Source of the DNA: Lepas anatifera
Taxonomy: Eukaryota; Arthropoda; Thecostraca; Lepadidae
NCBI GenBank assembly: GCA_034440635.1
Contig: JAOTON010002073.1
Location: 682,001 to 746,000 of the forward strand
Direction: 5' to 3'
Length of the DNA stretch: 64,000 nt
Below the pieces are notes generated by a model. That model had not been told where the DNA came from and searched no databases. It was given only the letters and a program-made list of their open reading frames with translations. A program made the translations under genes and the position numbers. Below, in pieces: positions 10,996-23,413 of this stretch. The stretch's first letter is position 1. Every line of letters starts with the position of its first letter.

Positions 10996-11043
10996 CCCCA
11001 GCCCCGCGCGTTCGGCTGGAGACCTCAGCCCCGCGCGGGTTAA
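10996..11043. repeat. Right end of a TTAA-type transposon
   Basis: CAGCCCCGCGCGGGTTAA ends at 11043. Read inverted it starts TTAACCCGCG, as does the left end at 37611. A second GCCCCGCGCG copy sits at 11000-11010, mirroring the duplicated end module at 37.61-37.66 kb. No matching left end was found; it may have been lost or lies beyond the hAT-type element. Confidence 0.4.
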
Positions 11044-11330
11044 CGCAGAAGGCGCAGAAGTTAGCAATCATATCATACAAAATCATTTGAGAGCGTGTAA
11101 CACGCCGATGATCGGTAAGGTGTACTGTAAAAGGTCATACCACCATTCTTACATGGTACTGCAGGGCCCTACGGATAAATGATTTTTTTAATTACAACTT
11201 TTTGTAACACGAATCATGTAACAACCCAAAGCAGATTTCGGGACATTCAGGAACGTGCATACCTACGGCGATAGGTATTGCCATCTTCACTACCTCAATA
11301 TAGTATGACTATTGCGTTCTTTAACACATT

Positions 11331-11540
11331 TTATTTTGCATTCCTAGAAAGTTTCCGTCGAAAATCATCAGCGTACCACGTGACGAACATCACCCCAATG
11401 GCACTGCAAACATTTATCATCCCTGCTGTATACCACACGTACACATTCTTAAAATTACATGGCATGCCCGGCAAGCCCGTAAAACCCGAAACTGACCCAT
11501 GTGTCTTGTTCTGTGTTGAAGAGTTTTTGGGCTGTGCCCA
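11331..11540 (-). CDS. Possible terminal exon, unidentified protein
   Basis: On the minus strand a candidate 3' splice site (pyrimidines, then GCAG) precedes base 11540. One frame (70 codons, stop at 11331-11333) reads WAQPKNSSTQ, then two potential N-glycosylation sites. A hydrophobic segment NVYVWYTAGMINVCSAIGVM (roughly residues 32-55) and a basic end RRKLSRNAK follow, like the last membrane span of a membrane protein; AATAAA overlaps the stop. A second frame, the only one that joins the upstream exon without a stop, reads VGTAQKLFNTEQDTWVSFGF and stops at 11455-11457. Both cannot be real. I do not recognise the family, and it may be a decayed gene or chance. Confidence 0.28.
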   Translation of the reverse strand, partial: WAQPKNSSTQNKTHGSVSGFTGLPGMPCNFKNVYVWYTAGMINVCSAIGVMFVTWYADDFRRKLSRNAK

Positions 11541-11801
11541 CTGCATTTCGTCATTCATATGGAACAATGGAACATAACTTGGGCGAAGGAAATCAAGTTC
11601 TAATATTACTGAGAGTTGTTTTCGAGTGTTGCCAGTTGTTTTATTGCGTATATGCTCGTTTGCAGAGTTTTTTCCGAGTGTATTCAAGATAAGAAAATGA
11701 TACTTAATGTGAATAAAGTATGCTGTTCTAAAAGTATCCCACCATTCAGCATTAAAATTACTGTTTTCCTCGACGAATTTTCTAAGATAATTATTTCTCA
11801 C

Positions 11802-11885
11802 CTTGTGGAACCATACATTGACTGATAGTAAACCAAAGAAGCTGAATATAATCAACAATGGCGTGTGTAAACCAATTCACCGGTG
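11802..11885 (-). CDS. Possible internal exon upstream of 11331-11540
   Basis: The minus strand has a strong acceptor (GTTTGTGTTTCAG before base 11885) and a donor GTGAGA after base 11802, giving an 84-nt exon. The frame PVNWFTHAIVDYIQLLWFTI is open through the exon and across the splice to the next one. The alternative hydrophobic frame (LLIIFSFFGLLSVNVWF) carries a TGA at its third codon. No upstream exon was found. The call rests on splice signals and an open frame only. Confidence 0.25.
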
Positions 11886-11889
11886 CTGA

Positions 11890-13370
11890 AACACAAACGC
11901 AAGGGGAGCGTCAATCAGTGAGCATCGCCTGAGGGCGTACGGGACTGAGGAGCTTACTGCAGAAAGCTATGTATAATTCTAACGTACACTAACGACGGCC
12001 CGGAGATAAATATGTCTGAGTCTTTGTTTTTCGAATGTACAAGCCAACACTCCAAACACAAACATCACTGTGGCCTCTGTTGCGCTGAACACGCACGCGC
12101 ACACACATATTCGTAGGCTCTTGGCTTCTTCTGGATCTTCAGACGACTCTCGATTTTTGATGACCTTCTCGATGCTTGACCAAAAGTTTACCCACGGGTC
12201 TACTCATCCCTTCACATGGCAATGGCTCACAGCCAAAACGTTGTGTTTAATTCACCAAGTTTTTAACCTCTCTCGACTCCTGCTCTGTCTTACCCCCTTT
12301 TGTGTTTTTTAGGTGTGTCGGTCTTTCTAAGCTTCATTTGGTCTCATTTTGTTGGGAGATAGTCTCACGAGTGGACAGGGGCGCCGCCACGGAATACACG
12401 AGGGACGGACCCGGGCTGTTGCTGACCGGGGAGGTGCATTTTGAGCATATTCGGTACCCGAAAACATTAATGACGATGAACCCAAGTATTTGGGGGGACG
12501 TCCCCCGGACTAGCCAACAGGGGGGACACGTCCCCCCGTCCCCCCGCTTTCGGCGCCCATTTGTGTGGAGTATTGCAGCAGGGTTCCGTAGTGTGTCATT
12601 GTATTTCTTTCATTTTTTGCAAGACCCATTAACTGTAATACCGTAATTAACAAAACTGTGGTACAGCCCCCTGCAATTAAATCTGTACACACTAGGCTCG
12701 GCAGTTTTTGGCCAAATTCTGGACAAGTATTGCTCCCTCGGCCAAGATGAAATATACGGTATGTGTGTCTTGCCCGTGAACTTCGATATTATCACAAAAA
12801 CTGTGGTACAGATTCATAGTTTGAAAATAATTTGCAGAAAACCTTTTTGTTGGCTGTCTCGTGACAATTTCGTTTTTCGCTTTTAACGTTTAGAATATGT
12901 GGCTGCTGAGTATAAGTGGGCACGTAATCGATAGCTGGGAGCAAAACAAACAAGCTGTATATTTAATCATGATTCTGCAAGCTGTAGTTCACTCACACTA
13001 TAACAAATACTTCTGAGCCTAGTGTGTACAGATTCAATTTCAGGGGGCTGTACGTGGGTTGATATGCACACCGCCATTGACAGTTTCGCAGGCCGGACTG
13101 TATCATTTGCCACAACCTGTTGAGCTGCGACTGCGCGTCGTCTATACGCCTCTCCTTAGCGCCATCTGCATCGACGGCGACAGCTGCCTAGTCAGGTGCT
13201 GACATCTATTGACAAATTCTGTAGCCACACACTCTCAGAGGACAAGGGGAGCAGTTTAACATAATATATTGCTAGCTAGTAATTAACACTTAATCCAGTG
13301 ATGATAAAATAAGCTTTGAACGTAGCAAGTCATATTTTTTTCAAATTTCTGCTGGACATTTAAACCAGTT
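11890..13370. other. Intergenic stretch with a G-run palindromic repeat
   Basis: No gene is seen. At about 12374-12560 a block starting CAGGGGCGCCGCC contains GGGGGGACGTCCCCC and several more G or C runs before GGCGCCCATTTG. It looks like the interior of a hAT-type MITE, but I could not pair its ends with a target duplication. Confidence 0.35.
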
Positions 13371-13374
13371 CTTA

Positions 13375-13821
13375 AAGAGAACGTGGCACCTTGGTCGAAT
13401 GCAGGAATTTAGTGTTATTAGGGGCATCTTTAGCAGAAAATCACGAAAACATGCATAATTTCTCTTAAAAATGTACAATGAGCCTAATATTTTGATTTTT
13501 AATGCTCCTCCAGGGTGAAAAATACACTTTGCCTGTGTGTGACGTCTACAGCTGTCAACCACTACCATATTCAGTATGCTTCAACGGCTTCAATTAGCTG
13601 ATTACTCACCGTGACGTCGGCGCTGTCGTCACCCCAACAGCTGACAACTGTGGCTGCCTGTCTGAGGAAATTTGGGATTAATTTCAGGTATGTTTTTGGC
13701 TTTTCTCGACAGAAATTTGTAGTTTCCAAACTAATGATATATTGAGCACCGGGTTTTGCGGCATGCTTTACAACTTGGTTATCTCAGTTAAAATCACGTT
13801 ATAAAGGTGCCACATTCTCTT
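13375..13821. mobile_element. MITE family M2, intact copy (447 bp, TA-flanked)
   Basis: The ends AAGAGAACGTGGCACCTT and AAGGTGCCACATTCTCTT form an 18-bp inverted repeat with one mismatch, flanked by TA on both sides (13373-13374 and 13822-13823). A TA duplication fits Tc1/mariner-type mobilisation, though so short a duplication proves little. A second copy, related throughout its length but split by a retrotransposon, lies at 24466-26431. There is no coding capacity. Confidence 0.75.
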
Positions 13822-14051
13822 TATCAGTTTTGGCTTCCATGGAAATTGTAGCTGCATAGTCATGAACGTCAAGTTCCTTGAAATACCAATGGAATAGCAT
13901 TTTCACTCGGTACATTAGTCGCTAGGTGCTTGGCCGAACAACTTTTCGGTGTTGGATTGTCTGCAAAAAGAATCCTCTGGTGTTAAATTCTTGTGGAGCA
14001 ACTCCATACAGCACTTCTCAACTCAAAAGTGCAGTCCGAAACTGCAATTCC

Positions 14052-14288
14052 CATAGGCGGATCCAGGGTAGCAAAGGTGGCACGTGCCTCCCCTCCGATC
14101 AACCTTCGGCGCCCCCTGAAATGGTCACGGCGCCCCCCTGAAAGGTCCATGGTGCCCCTCTGCCATGCCACTTCCCACCCCCCCTTCCAGGATGTGAATA
14201 TCAGCGCCCACCGATAGGATTTTGCCGGCCAAAAGTGGCGCCCCCTGTCCGGATGGCGCCCCCATCGACAAACATGGATCCGCCCAGG
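14052..14288. mobile_element. hAT-type MITE, GGCGGATCC family (237 bp)
   Basis: The ends CATAGGCGGATCCAGG and, inverted, CCTGGGCGGATCCATG share the GGCGGATCCA core typical of hAT MITEs. The flanking octamers GCAATTCC and CCAACTCC agree at 6 of 8 positions, as expected of an old duplication. The interior is rich in GGCGCCCCC runs. Non-coding. Confidence 0.6.
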
Positions 14289-14720
14289 CCAACTCCAGTC
14301 TCAAAAGTAACTGGAAGTGGTGTTTCTGTGGACGGAATAGAAACATGGGAGGTTCAAGGGTAAATTTGTCGAGAAAAGACCCACGGGCACCACTTCAGCA
14401 CTGACTAAGAAACTGATCGCTCAAACCAAATTTAGCGTAAAAGCCCAACAGGCACGTCAATAGGATGACAACGATCAGTTAGTTTTGCAGTAGAAACATC
14501 ACAAATTTTCCGCTCATTGGTGGGGGGAATCACGATGATGTAATCATGATAGCAAAATAAGAAGATGCCGTGTTCTGATCTGTTCATCACTCGCCGTTGG
14601 AAGGACCACCACTTAGATTACAAAAATATCAACTTCATTAATTTATAAAGTCCTATCGAAAAAATTTTTGTATGCATCAACCACAAACATATCACAAACA
14701 AGCATGCGCTGGTTAACCCG

Positions 14721-14905
14721 CATCGGCGCAGGAACTTTTTCCAAGTTGGAGGGGGGGCAAAAGTTGTTGCCGCTCATGGGGTCAATATGATTCGGCCTAT
14801 CACTTAATTTTATAACGGAAATGTTCTGAATCGGCTTACGGTTGGCGGGGGGTACTGCCCCAGTCAGGAAGTTGGGAGGGGGCGACCCCCGTTCCTGCAC
14901 CTATG
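14721..14905. mobile_element. MITE with GCGCAGGAAC ends (185 bp)
   Basis: The left end CATCGGCGCAGGAAC faces the inverted CATAGGTGCAGGAAC at 14891-14905 (13 of 15 alike). The flanks TTAACCCG (14713-14720) and TTAACTCG (14906-14913) match at 7 of 8 positions, giving an 8-bp duplication. Non-coding. Confidence 0.75.
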
Positions 14906-14913
14906 TTAACTCG

Positions 14914-17900
14914 TCTCGCGCGCGGGCTGTTTTTTTCTGGAATTGATCACAAAGTTCGCCTGTTCGTGCTGCATGCGTTCCCCAGCAATATCAAAGTCCG
15001 CGGCTACGGCAAAGGGGACAAGTGGATCCCACAATTAACAATCCAGTGCCAGTGTCAATGCAGTTAACCATGGAGTCGACCCCCGTGTCTGCCAGTTACC
15101 CAACTACTAATGGCATGCCTTCTTATGAGCTAATGATGCAGTGAATATATGCGGACAGACAAAACAAACTATCTGTGACATAATCGGTACTTGCACATTT
15201 CTCAACTTTTTACAGCTGACTGAAGAAGAGTAAACACTTCCCTTCTTGTGTTATAACAGGGAAAATATCTGCTTTCATGATCCAGCTTCATGCTTTCGTT
15301 CCAGAAGCCACCTTTTGGAAATTAATACTGTTACCCCCGGGGGAGACAAGCCCCAGATCACTGCCGGAATATTGTTGAATTACAGCTGGCTTTTTTCTTT
15401 GAAAACATCATTCCAAACCTCAAATGACTCTGTTGGTGATAAGCAAAAGGTAAAAGCAAAACACTTTCGGTACGCCCATGAAAAGCTATCCTATTTAAAC
15501 TTCCACCTTGCCTAAATGTATCACATTACATTGAACAGTTCAGACAATCGTTCCCCACATCGTGATTCTGCACTTGTAATTTCAGTGTGAAGTGCCGTAT
15601 CTCCATCTAAGACAGCAGCCTGTGCCGGCTCGCTGTACAGCGGCCTGCGTGCGTTGGCCCGCCGTTTCCGCCGCGCTGGGCCGCTTGCGGCGTGACGCGT
15701 CCGTAAACGGCGCGGTTACGGCCGCCGTATATCGACAATGACGGCGCACCCACTCATTTTCGACGCACTCTCCACTGGCCATCAGCTGACCGCACTACAA
15801 TCAGCTGACTCGCTGCGGCTCTTCTGGTGAGCCAACATTTTATGCTGTGAACGAATTAGCATACCAGGTAAATTTGATGCGGGTGCAGCAATTTGGTTCA
15901 GTGGCGGCGGCGGCGATTTAAGGCCAATTACGCCGCAAGTGCCGCGAAGTAAGGGCAGGGTTACGGAACTGGTGCTGGACTCCCGACCGAGTGCTGATGT
16001 TTCACAGCAGGATATCAACAGTTAGGAAACATCGAATCATACGGTGAATTTGCCTGTCTAAGCGCTTTGTTGTGTTGCCTCTCCGTGGGATGCATATTTT
16101 CCAAACAACCGACTCTTGACAACAGTCTGAGTGGTAAATACTCTTCTGTTATTGTGTTTAATCACATGTATAGAATATTGAAGCGACAGAAAAAGTGCTG
16201 AAGCTGAAAAATACAGATAAAGACGTATTGGTTCGGTCACCTGTCATACATTCTTATTTTCTAATTTTACTTCCACCACAACCAACGAATTCTAGATAAA
16301 TTGTGTTAGAAAAAACTATGGATAACGTATCTCATAACAGTTAACCTAAAAGGCAGCATTAAATTTATTACCACGGACCGTATTACCTGCAGGCAGAATG
16401 AGGACCAACAAACCTACATACAAATTCCACGTAGAACATCTTCCTAAACTTTTTTCCAGTGGGGTCCAAGGAAGAAAAAGGGGCTCATGGCAGCACTTAT
16501 AAAGTAGCTATTCCCAGCTGAGCGGTAGGCCAGCAGCTGTTCCGACCTGAGAGGGTGCTGCTACACGGTGGCCAAACATCGGAAACGCTGCGGGCAATTG
16601 GGCCGGCCTGGAGACCACAAAATGGTCCCCGTTCCGTATGCAAAACAGGTCCCTGCGGGTGCACGTGCGGGCAAAACTGAAAAGTTAACTGAAATATCCA
16701 CACGTTATCCAAGTGATTTTGCATCCCTTCGACTTTCGGTTGAATTACTGATCTGTCAGGACGTTTTTGTAACAAATAATTCAGTGTTTATATCATGTTG
16801 CATGCACCAATCATTTTAAATCCTGCCGTTTTCAGCCTATTTAGCATCAGTGACGCAGCAATGCTAGCTACTAACGCCCGGAATCTGACATGCCATTAAA
16901 GCTGTAAGGAGCACCCACCCACACTGTAATTTCATCCTTACGTCAGCTTCCCCTCGCAAGCTCAGTGTACTTAAATCAATTAGCTCTCAGCTAGACACTT
17001 TTGCTCGTCTAATGCCCTGATGATGGCAGTTGTGGGCCATCTCGTGCGTATAACAACACATCTCACCGTATCTCCGCTGCGCTAGATGCGAATTTGTACG
17101 GCGCATAACCGCGTATTACATGCCATATCGCCATCTCTATGGATAGCGCGACGTACGCTAACCGTGGCGTGGTAGGAAACCCAAGCTGCATGCAAAGCTG
17201 TTGCTGGAGGGCCGGCGGCAATCCAAGGCGCGGTGGAGCCATCACTCCCCTCCGCGTCGGCGGTACAGGGTGGGTCGGCGTCCCCCCCTCGCAGCGATAG
17301 TATCTGGCACATTAGAGTCGCCCACTGACTGGCAAAACACATGCTGAAGAGCAGACGGCGTGCTTGTGGAGAGTTGGCTGCCACTGTGTGGCTACCGAGC
17401 TGTTTGGCTTTTATGCCCAGTGGTGATTACCATAATTGATTGCACCCACGTTTGCAAAGAGATAGTTCCAAATATGCTTTTAACAAGCGAATGTTACTAT
17501 TGTGTTTTCTGATATCATCCTGGGAGATGAGAGCGTGGTTGGGGGTATGACGAGCCAGTTATTTCGAGCTGATATCTGATGGAACTCGTTAGAGGATAGC
17601 AACATCACAGAATCGACAACAGATGTCTGATCCTAGACCCGTGCCGCGGTGGGAGAGAGCTTTAGTCGTAATGTCGGAATATTATTGCCTTGAATTCATA
17701 TACACAAGATTAGACAAGACTGTTCGTTGCGTGTCACGGAGTTACATTATACTGATAATGTACTCCAGAGCCCTCTGGATCCATCACTACAACCTACTAG
17801 CGTGAAACGTACGTCGAATAGGCAAACAAGATCTTCATTTGAGGTGCCTTGCGGCAATTTCAGTATGTATAATTTGATTAAGTGTGATTTCACTCCAATC

Positions 17901-20265
17901 GGGCTTGCAGGTCCGATGTGATTCGAACCAAGGAAAATCGCTGCAAACATGGAAAAGTCCACACTGTTCCATGGGGAAGGGGCTCTAGGGTAAGGAGCGT
18001 CATTGGGACAAATAAGACCACGTTTAGACGGGAAGATCCGTCAGGTGGCGACAGATTGCAGTGCCCGGGAATGCCACCACTTGCACCCTACTGTGTGGAA
18101 CATGCTGATGATCGATTTCCAAGGATATGCAGACTTCTTGGCTACTTTCGTGACAATAATGATTATTGTGGGAGGGAGGAGGGAGATACATATTTAGCCT
18201 ACTATCTTTGGAGTGTTCCTTTAACGAAAAGGGAAACTAATTTTCCTTAATATAAAATTGATCCTGTCTTCTGGATTTATATCGTTTGACAGGGAGGACA
18301 GATGATGAAACTTATCCTCTGACTCGCCGTTTAAAATACCCTGCAAGAAGGTGACCATAGATAGCAATCTCCCCTGGCTACTACTGCAGGCGAAGATCAT
18401 TCAACCCCATAGCTATTTGGAATTCATGAGCTTCCCCAAGAACAGATGATGTCTCGCGATAAAATCACAGTACACAGAGCAACACAGGTCCTATTTATTT
18501 TCCATGCTAGGCTCTGTTGCTGCTCCTCATCATCAAAGGCCCTTGGTGACGTCCTTGACCGTTGATGAACAACGAAGATGCTCGTCTGGTGGCTACCGCC
18601 ATCAGGGAGTGCCCCCCTCCACAAGGGAGAGCCCACCGTAATCACAGCCTGTCGGAAACGGCTGCAACATCCGTTGCTCAAACACCGCTTCTATAAAGGC
18701 TGTATGGTGTGGAGGTAGCAAGGTCGGTAGCTTACTGCCGAGCTTCAAAGATAATAAGTGACTGCGTTAGTAGCTGAAGCCTTGAAAGCAAACAACACAC
18801 TTTTAAAGGTGGAGGCATGGTCTACATCGTATTTATGACCAGTAGCATTGATGTTTAAAGTAAGGACATGTTGGATTGTAAATTTAACATTGAACTTCTT
18901 CCATGTAATTACCGCCACAATTATACCACATGCTTCCGTTTCTCACTGCCATAAATGGCCAATATTTTTCCGGATAAGAGTTTCCTTACTTGGCCGCTAC
19001 ATGGAAAAATCCGGCCCAAATTGGCGCACGTAAGCTATGCCTGTGATGCTCCATTCATACCGACACACATAATTATCAATAAGCTGCGAAATTGTTTCCT
19101 GTAACAAGGCGTAACTGCTCGTCCGGCCGTTTACGACGTGGCGGCGGTTAGCGTCGACGCTGTTAACCCGCAGGCGCCGGTCTGAGTTACCCGGCCACGC
19201 TCTGCATGCATACACCGCTAAATTGGTAACACGATTTACGCTGGCAGAGCCCGACGGATAGCAGCGAAGATAGGGCGAGGTCTAATTGGTGGATTACGTT
19301 GGCTGACCTCGTTCCTTGAAATGAGGCTGGCGAGAGGGGGAGGCCTTCTGATGTGTCGCTCTAAGCTGAAGTTATGCTCTAGGATGAGGCTTTCTGTTCA
19401 GGTCTTTGTCACGACATCAGCACCGATTTAGAGCATATACATCAATAACGGACCGTTTATTGATACTGAAAAGCTTGTTAAGGTCATCTGCACACCCATT
19501 GCGCAAGCAATTGTTCAAGAAATGTTTCCCTCACACCTCGTGCTAGCTGTATTTGTTGATGCACCAACATATTCATGGTCGGTCGTGGGGGAACATGTGA
19601 CCTTCATGCTGCAACTCTTCTATAAAAGGGAATATAGCAAATCAGATAATGACACTACACCAATGCAGTTCACGTCCTGCCCACTTTATTAGGAGCAGCT
19701 GGAATGGGGTTTTAATCTACGATTCCAGCCCAAGAATCCGAAAACCTTCCACTTGCGCACACGATCCTCTCCGCCCACCACCGTCTCCACTCCTGGTCTG
19801 ATCGTGGCAACGTCACCTTTACAGGGTCCTGACCTGGCAAAATATATTCATTTGATTTGACCCGACAGCCTCTGTTTTCTTTTAATCAGGGTGGTGAGAG
19901 GAAGAAATCGCACGGTGCCCGTCAATAAAACGAAAACCAGTCATTTGCTTTTCTGACTGATATTTCGTGTCGCACAGCCTAAACGCAATGACCCATATAG
20001 TCATTTTCCATGGTTCCTTGTATTTGATGAATACTTTGGTAAACTTCACTTTCGAATTAAGATTGAAAACAGTTATTTGTAACCATTTCTGATAAAAATG
20101 TCTTATTCATTGAAACTGGCCTCAGTTTTAGCACTACTGACACGATCAATTCCAAAATAGAATATATGAAGCACTGGAATATAGTCTGCATCACAAAAAC
20201 TACGTCGGGCTGCAGCATTTCCCTCCACAATCGACAATACCCAAATCTTACAGGGGCGGAACAAT
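14914..20265. other. Gene-poor stretch with a CpG-rich patch at 15.6-15.78 kb
   Basis: I see no gene. A short GC/CpG-dense block at about 15620-15780 is the only compositional feature. A frame on the minus strand at about 17.08-17.38 kb and another at 18.42-18.68 kb are open but match nothing I know. Confidence 0.4.
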
Positions 20266-20277
20266 ATCAAGCTCCTT

Positions 20278-20412
20278 AATAATAATAATATTTTGGGGCT
20301 TATCGACGCACCAACTGCCGGTTATGGCGTCGCCAACTCTTTCCTGTTGGAAGGGTTTTGGAGCCGCTTGTCCTTTTAGGAAGCCCGGGCCTTGAACCCG
20401 GTCGCTCGTGGA
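20278..20412 (-). mobile_element. tRNA-derived SINE family S1, 5'-truncated copy
   Basis: Read on the minus strand it has a tRNA B-box-like GGGTTCAAGGCCCGGGC, then a unique body ending TCGATAAGCCCC and an ATT-repeat tail (20278-20292 on plus). A perfect 12-bp duplication ATCAAGCTCCTT flanks it (20266-20277 and 20413-20424), which fixes the borders. The A-box half of the tRNA head is missing. The copy at 29726-29907 retains it. Confidence 0.85.
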
Positions 20413-20424
20413 ATCAAGCTCCTT

Positions 20425-22937
20425 CCGATCCAGATTAAAGCATACTACATAATCCCCTATCCCCTCCACAAACATTGCCACCATTTCCTCCAAAAGTAGA
20501 GGGTCTACTAATGATTAAATTGGAAGCAGACTGGGAAAATAATATAAATGACGCAATAGACGAGGACAAAAAGTCAGAATAAAGAACGCTGGAATCATAA
20601 TTGCTAGTACTTCCTTTTATGCGTTGCCTAACCAGCGGACACCGAATTCCCAACAATCCCTCCCATAGAGCTGGAGGTCTTTGGTAGCCTTGCGGCAGCA
20701 CAGCCATATATTCACCCAGAGAATTCCTGCTCCTCTTCCTTCAACTGTAACCATCCTCTATCGTCGTGCTTTCCATCATGGTGTTGTACCTCTGTTCATT
20801 GTCGCGGGCGTTTGTTTACTCATTCAAAAACAGATAAATACCAATGCAAGCTTTTGTATGCCTGCATCTCCCATGTTCTCTTATACGTTTCCAGATCATT
20901 GAAACGTCGCTTCCCATCTCAACCAGAATTAGAGTAACGATACCCCACATGGGATCCATAGCTAGAAATTCCAAACAAATGACCCGGTACTCCCAAAAGT
21001 CCATCTCTTATGCAAATTACAAATTTACACTCGCACTGAGCGCGCGCTGCAACACAATGCAACACATTTACAGTCTCCCTAAATTACATCACATGTCAAA
21101 TGGAAGTAAGCTAACTAGTATCGCATCCCTAATGTTGGTTACAAATCCGCACCAGAAGTGCGCTGCAATACAATGCAGTAGGTATATTATCTAAATATAT
21201 TATAAGCGTGCACGTCCGATCCCCACGGATTTCACGTGCCCGTTGCCGTGACAGTCCCACAGCTAGCCAGGCTGTGATCAACCCCTCCAACCCACACAAC
21301 TCCCCATCCGACAGGCGTGAGAACCGAGCTTTATTCGGCGCTGCTGCGCCGCCATTGCGGCATCCGCGTCAATTTTGGCGCGTGGGTAAATCCACCGGCG
21401 CACTGGTGGCCGCTTTTGTCACCAACTGGTTTGGCGAGCGCCGGGACAGTGCGCCGGTTCACACGACCCGTGCCTGGACGAAATAGTCGGTGTCGAAGAT
21501 GGCAACCACCACCTGACCCCCTCCCGGCGGCACAATGGCCCGTGGGAGCTCCTCACCGTCTCGTCGGCGAGCGCCGCCGTTCAGCCAGAAGATGAAATGA
21601 GCGGCAGATTTGGCGCATTCAGATGGCTGATCGGTGTACCCACGCTGGCGCAGCGCCCTGAATGGTAAGCCGCGGTGTCGAATCGGCCCATGTTCAGCAC
21701 GGAGGCGCGCTTCTTTGAAGAGGGGAGTGGAATGCGCCGCAGATGGGCTGCGGGGAGCAGAGCGCTGTTGTGCGTGAGCTCAGAGTTACCGAACATTATT
21801 TCTTCATTATGGAGCAGGATGCGATGTGCAGGTGGCGTTGGTGAGCAATCAGAGCTAAACCACCTATCGTGAGTGTAACTGTAGCCTCAGGCTATAAACT
21901 CTCAGGAAAGTTAATCGTTGCAGTCAGGCAATGCACGTGGGTATGTACAAATGCATCATAGGCATCACAAGAGTTCCTCTGTTGGCGGAAATATTCCCGT
22001 AAACAGCAGATATGTCCAACAGTGCTGTTGAATTCCGTTAACTCTAAGCCACTTAGCGATATATCGTCAGCATTATCATATTTTTATTGTTTTTCTATTA
22101 AGACAGCATATGAGAGAACAGTCACACATGAGAACAGTAAGATGTCGTAGGCACGGTAAAATATTAGCGTGCAAAGTCCTCGATGTCTGCTTCAGGTAGG
22201 ATATTTCCTTTATTTGTGTCTGTTCATCCTGGCTGTTTTTTTCTTATTATCTAAGTATGCCTTGCATTCAAGGGCCTAATATTTCTCAACAATGTCAATA
22301 TTTTTCTGGGAAACCGCGGTGCATGTTTGCAGAACATGTTGTGTCAGGATATCCTGCACTGCCAGGTAAAGGCCTGTCTCCAAGCATTGATTTCTTATCA
22401 TTCTTCAAGCATCGTGGCTTAAAACCTTAGTTAATCGTCCGCAATAACTCTTGAATTATCAACGCCCTTTGACAGTCTGGGGATGAAATAATTTTTTTCA
22501 TGGAAACGGCCGTTTGTGGGCAGCAATCGGTAGATAAAATGGTTTAACGAGCTAAATGCTGGACACCTTATCAACAAAGAAGAAAACTATAAAAAATGTG
22601 TTTGATGTTTTGTGTTGACCTCAAACTATCACTGATTATAGTGCCCTTGGTCTGAGAGCCTACACGTCATTTGATTCATTATCTACTGCGCTGGCATAAG
22701 TTTGTATTAAGGATGAGTCACTTCAGCTCCAACATATAAAAATTATCATTCCTTCGCTTTCTTATTTCACCACGGGCACCTCCACGTACAAAAAATGCAT
22801 GGGCTTGGTGACTCGATCTATTGTTTTTTTGTATATTTACGTTTATTGCTATTGGTATACTTGTTTTGTTGTTTTATTGTCTTTATTGTAGTCTTTGCAT
22901 CATTCCACTAGTTGGCTCGGATATGTTTTCTTTGAGG
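20425..22937. other. Gene-poor stretch with a CpG-rich patch at 21.2-21.57 kb
   Basis: No gene is recognised. From about 21205 to 21570 the sequence is CpG-rich, including GCGCTGCTGCGCCGCC-like words, and is open in overlapping frames of about 90 codons. This could be a promoter-type CpG island or an unrecognised exon. Flanks are AT-rich without features. Confidence 0.35.
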
Positions 22938-22945
22938 ATTCCCTG

Positions 22946-23405
22946 CAGTAGCGGATACTACCAGGACCGTGCACCATCAGTCTCATAGAACCCCCCTTCC
23001 CCCACCAATTTTTGTTGTATAAATTTCGTCCAAGCTGTTCTCAGTGTCGACTGTTCAAGTCGGAGTCTCACTAAAGTCATCAAGGGGCTTGTCACGGAGA
23101 CCCCGACCCCACCACCCGAACGAGCAACTCCCACAATGAAGGGTTGATTTAGAAGCCAAAGTTTAACGTCCCACAAAGCACAGGGACGGCCGCCCCGCTC
23201 AGGCCACCCTCTCACCAGTCAGTTGCCAGCCGACCTGTGCGTCGGGTAAACTATCGAGCGCCGGAGCGTCTCAGGGGAACCGATCCCAAGCCTGGACATG
23301 CACTGCCACCGCATGCTTCTGAGCAGCGGGCCGGAGCCAAACACTATACCAACTGAGCTACCGGGGCGGCTGGATCTAGCAAATGAAGTGCTAGATCCGC
23401 CGCTG
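22946..23405. mobile_element. hAT-type MITE with SINE inside (460 bp)
   Basis: The left end CAGTAGCGGATACTACC and the inverted right end CAGCGGCGGATCTAGC share the CAG-GCGGAT core. The flanking octamers ATTCCCTG and ATGTCCTG agree at 6 of 8. Most of the interior is a tRNA-derived SINE on the minus strand, so the MITE was either hit by the SINE or carries it. Confidence 0.5.
23030..23370 (-). mobile_element. tRNA-derived SINE family S2, copy with tRNA head
   Basis: Read on the minus strand it begins GCCGCCCCGGTAGCTCAGTT, with a perfect Pol III A box TAGCTCAGTTGG (23349-23360 on plus). A degenerate B-box region GGATCGGTTCC follows near 23280. The body contains CCCTGTGCTTTGTGGGACGT then TTAAACT, repeated at 41.9-42.1 kb on the other strand. 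It is not a functional tRNA gene: the cloverleaf cannot close over the long anticodon region. Borders toward 23030 are approximate. Confidence 0.7.
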
Positions 23406-23413
23406 ATGTCCTG

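Noticed and set aside
23270..23370. tRNA gene on the minus strand
   Set aside because: The A box is perfect, but the middle is too long and the acceptor stem does not close. Repetition of the body at 41.9 kb shows that it is a SINE.
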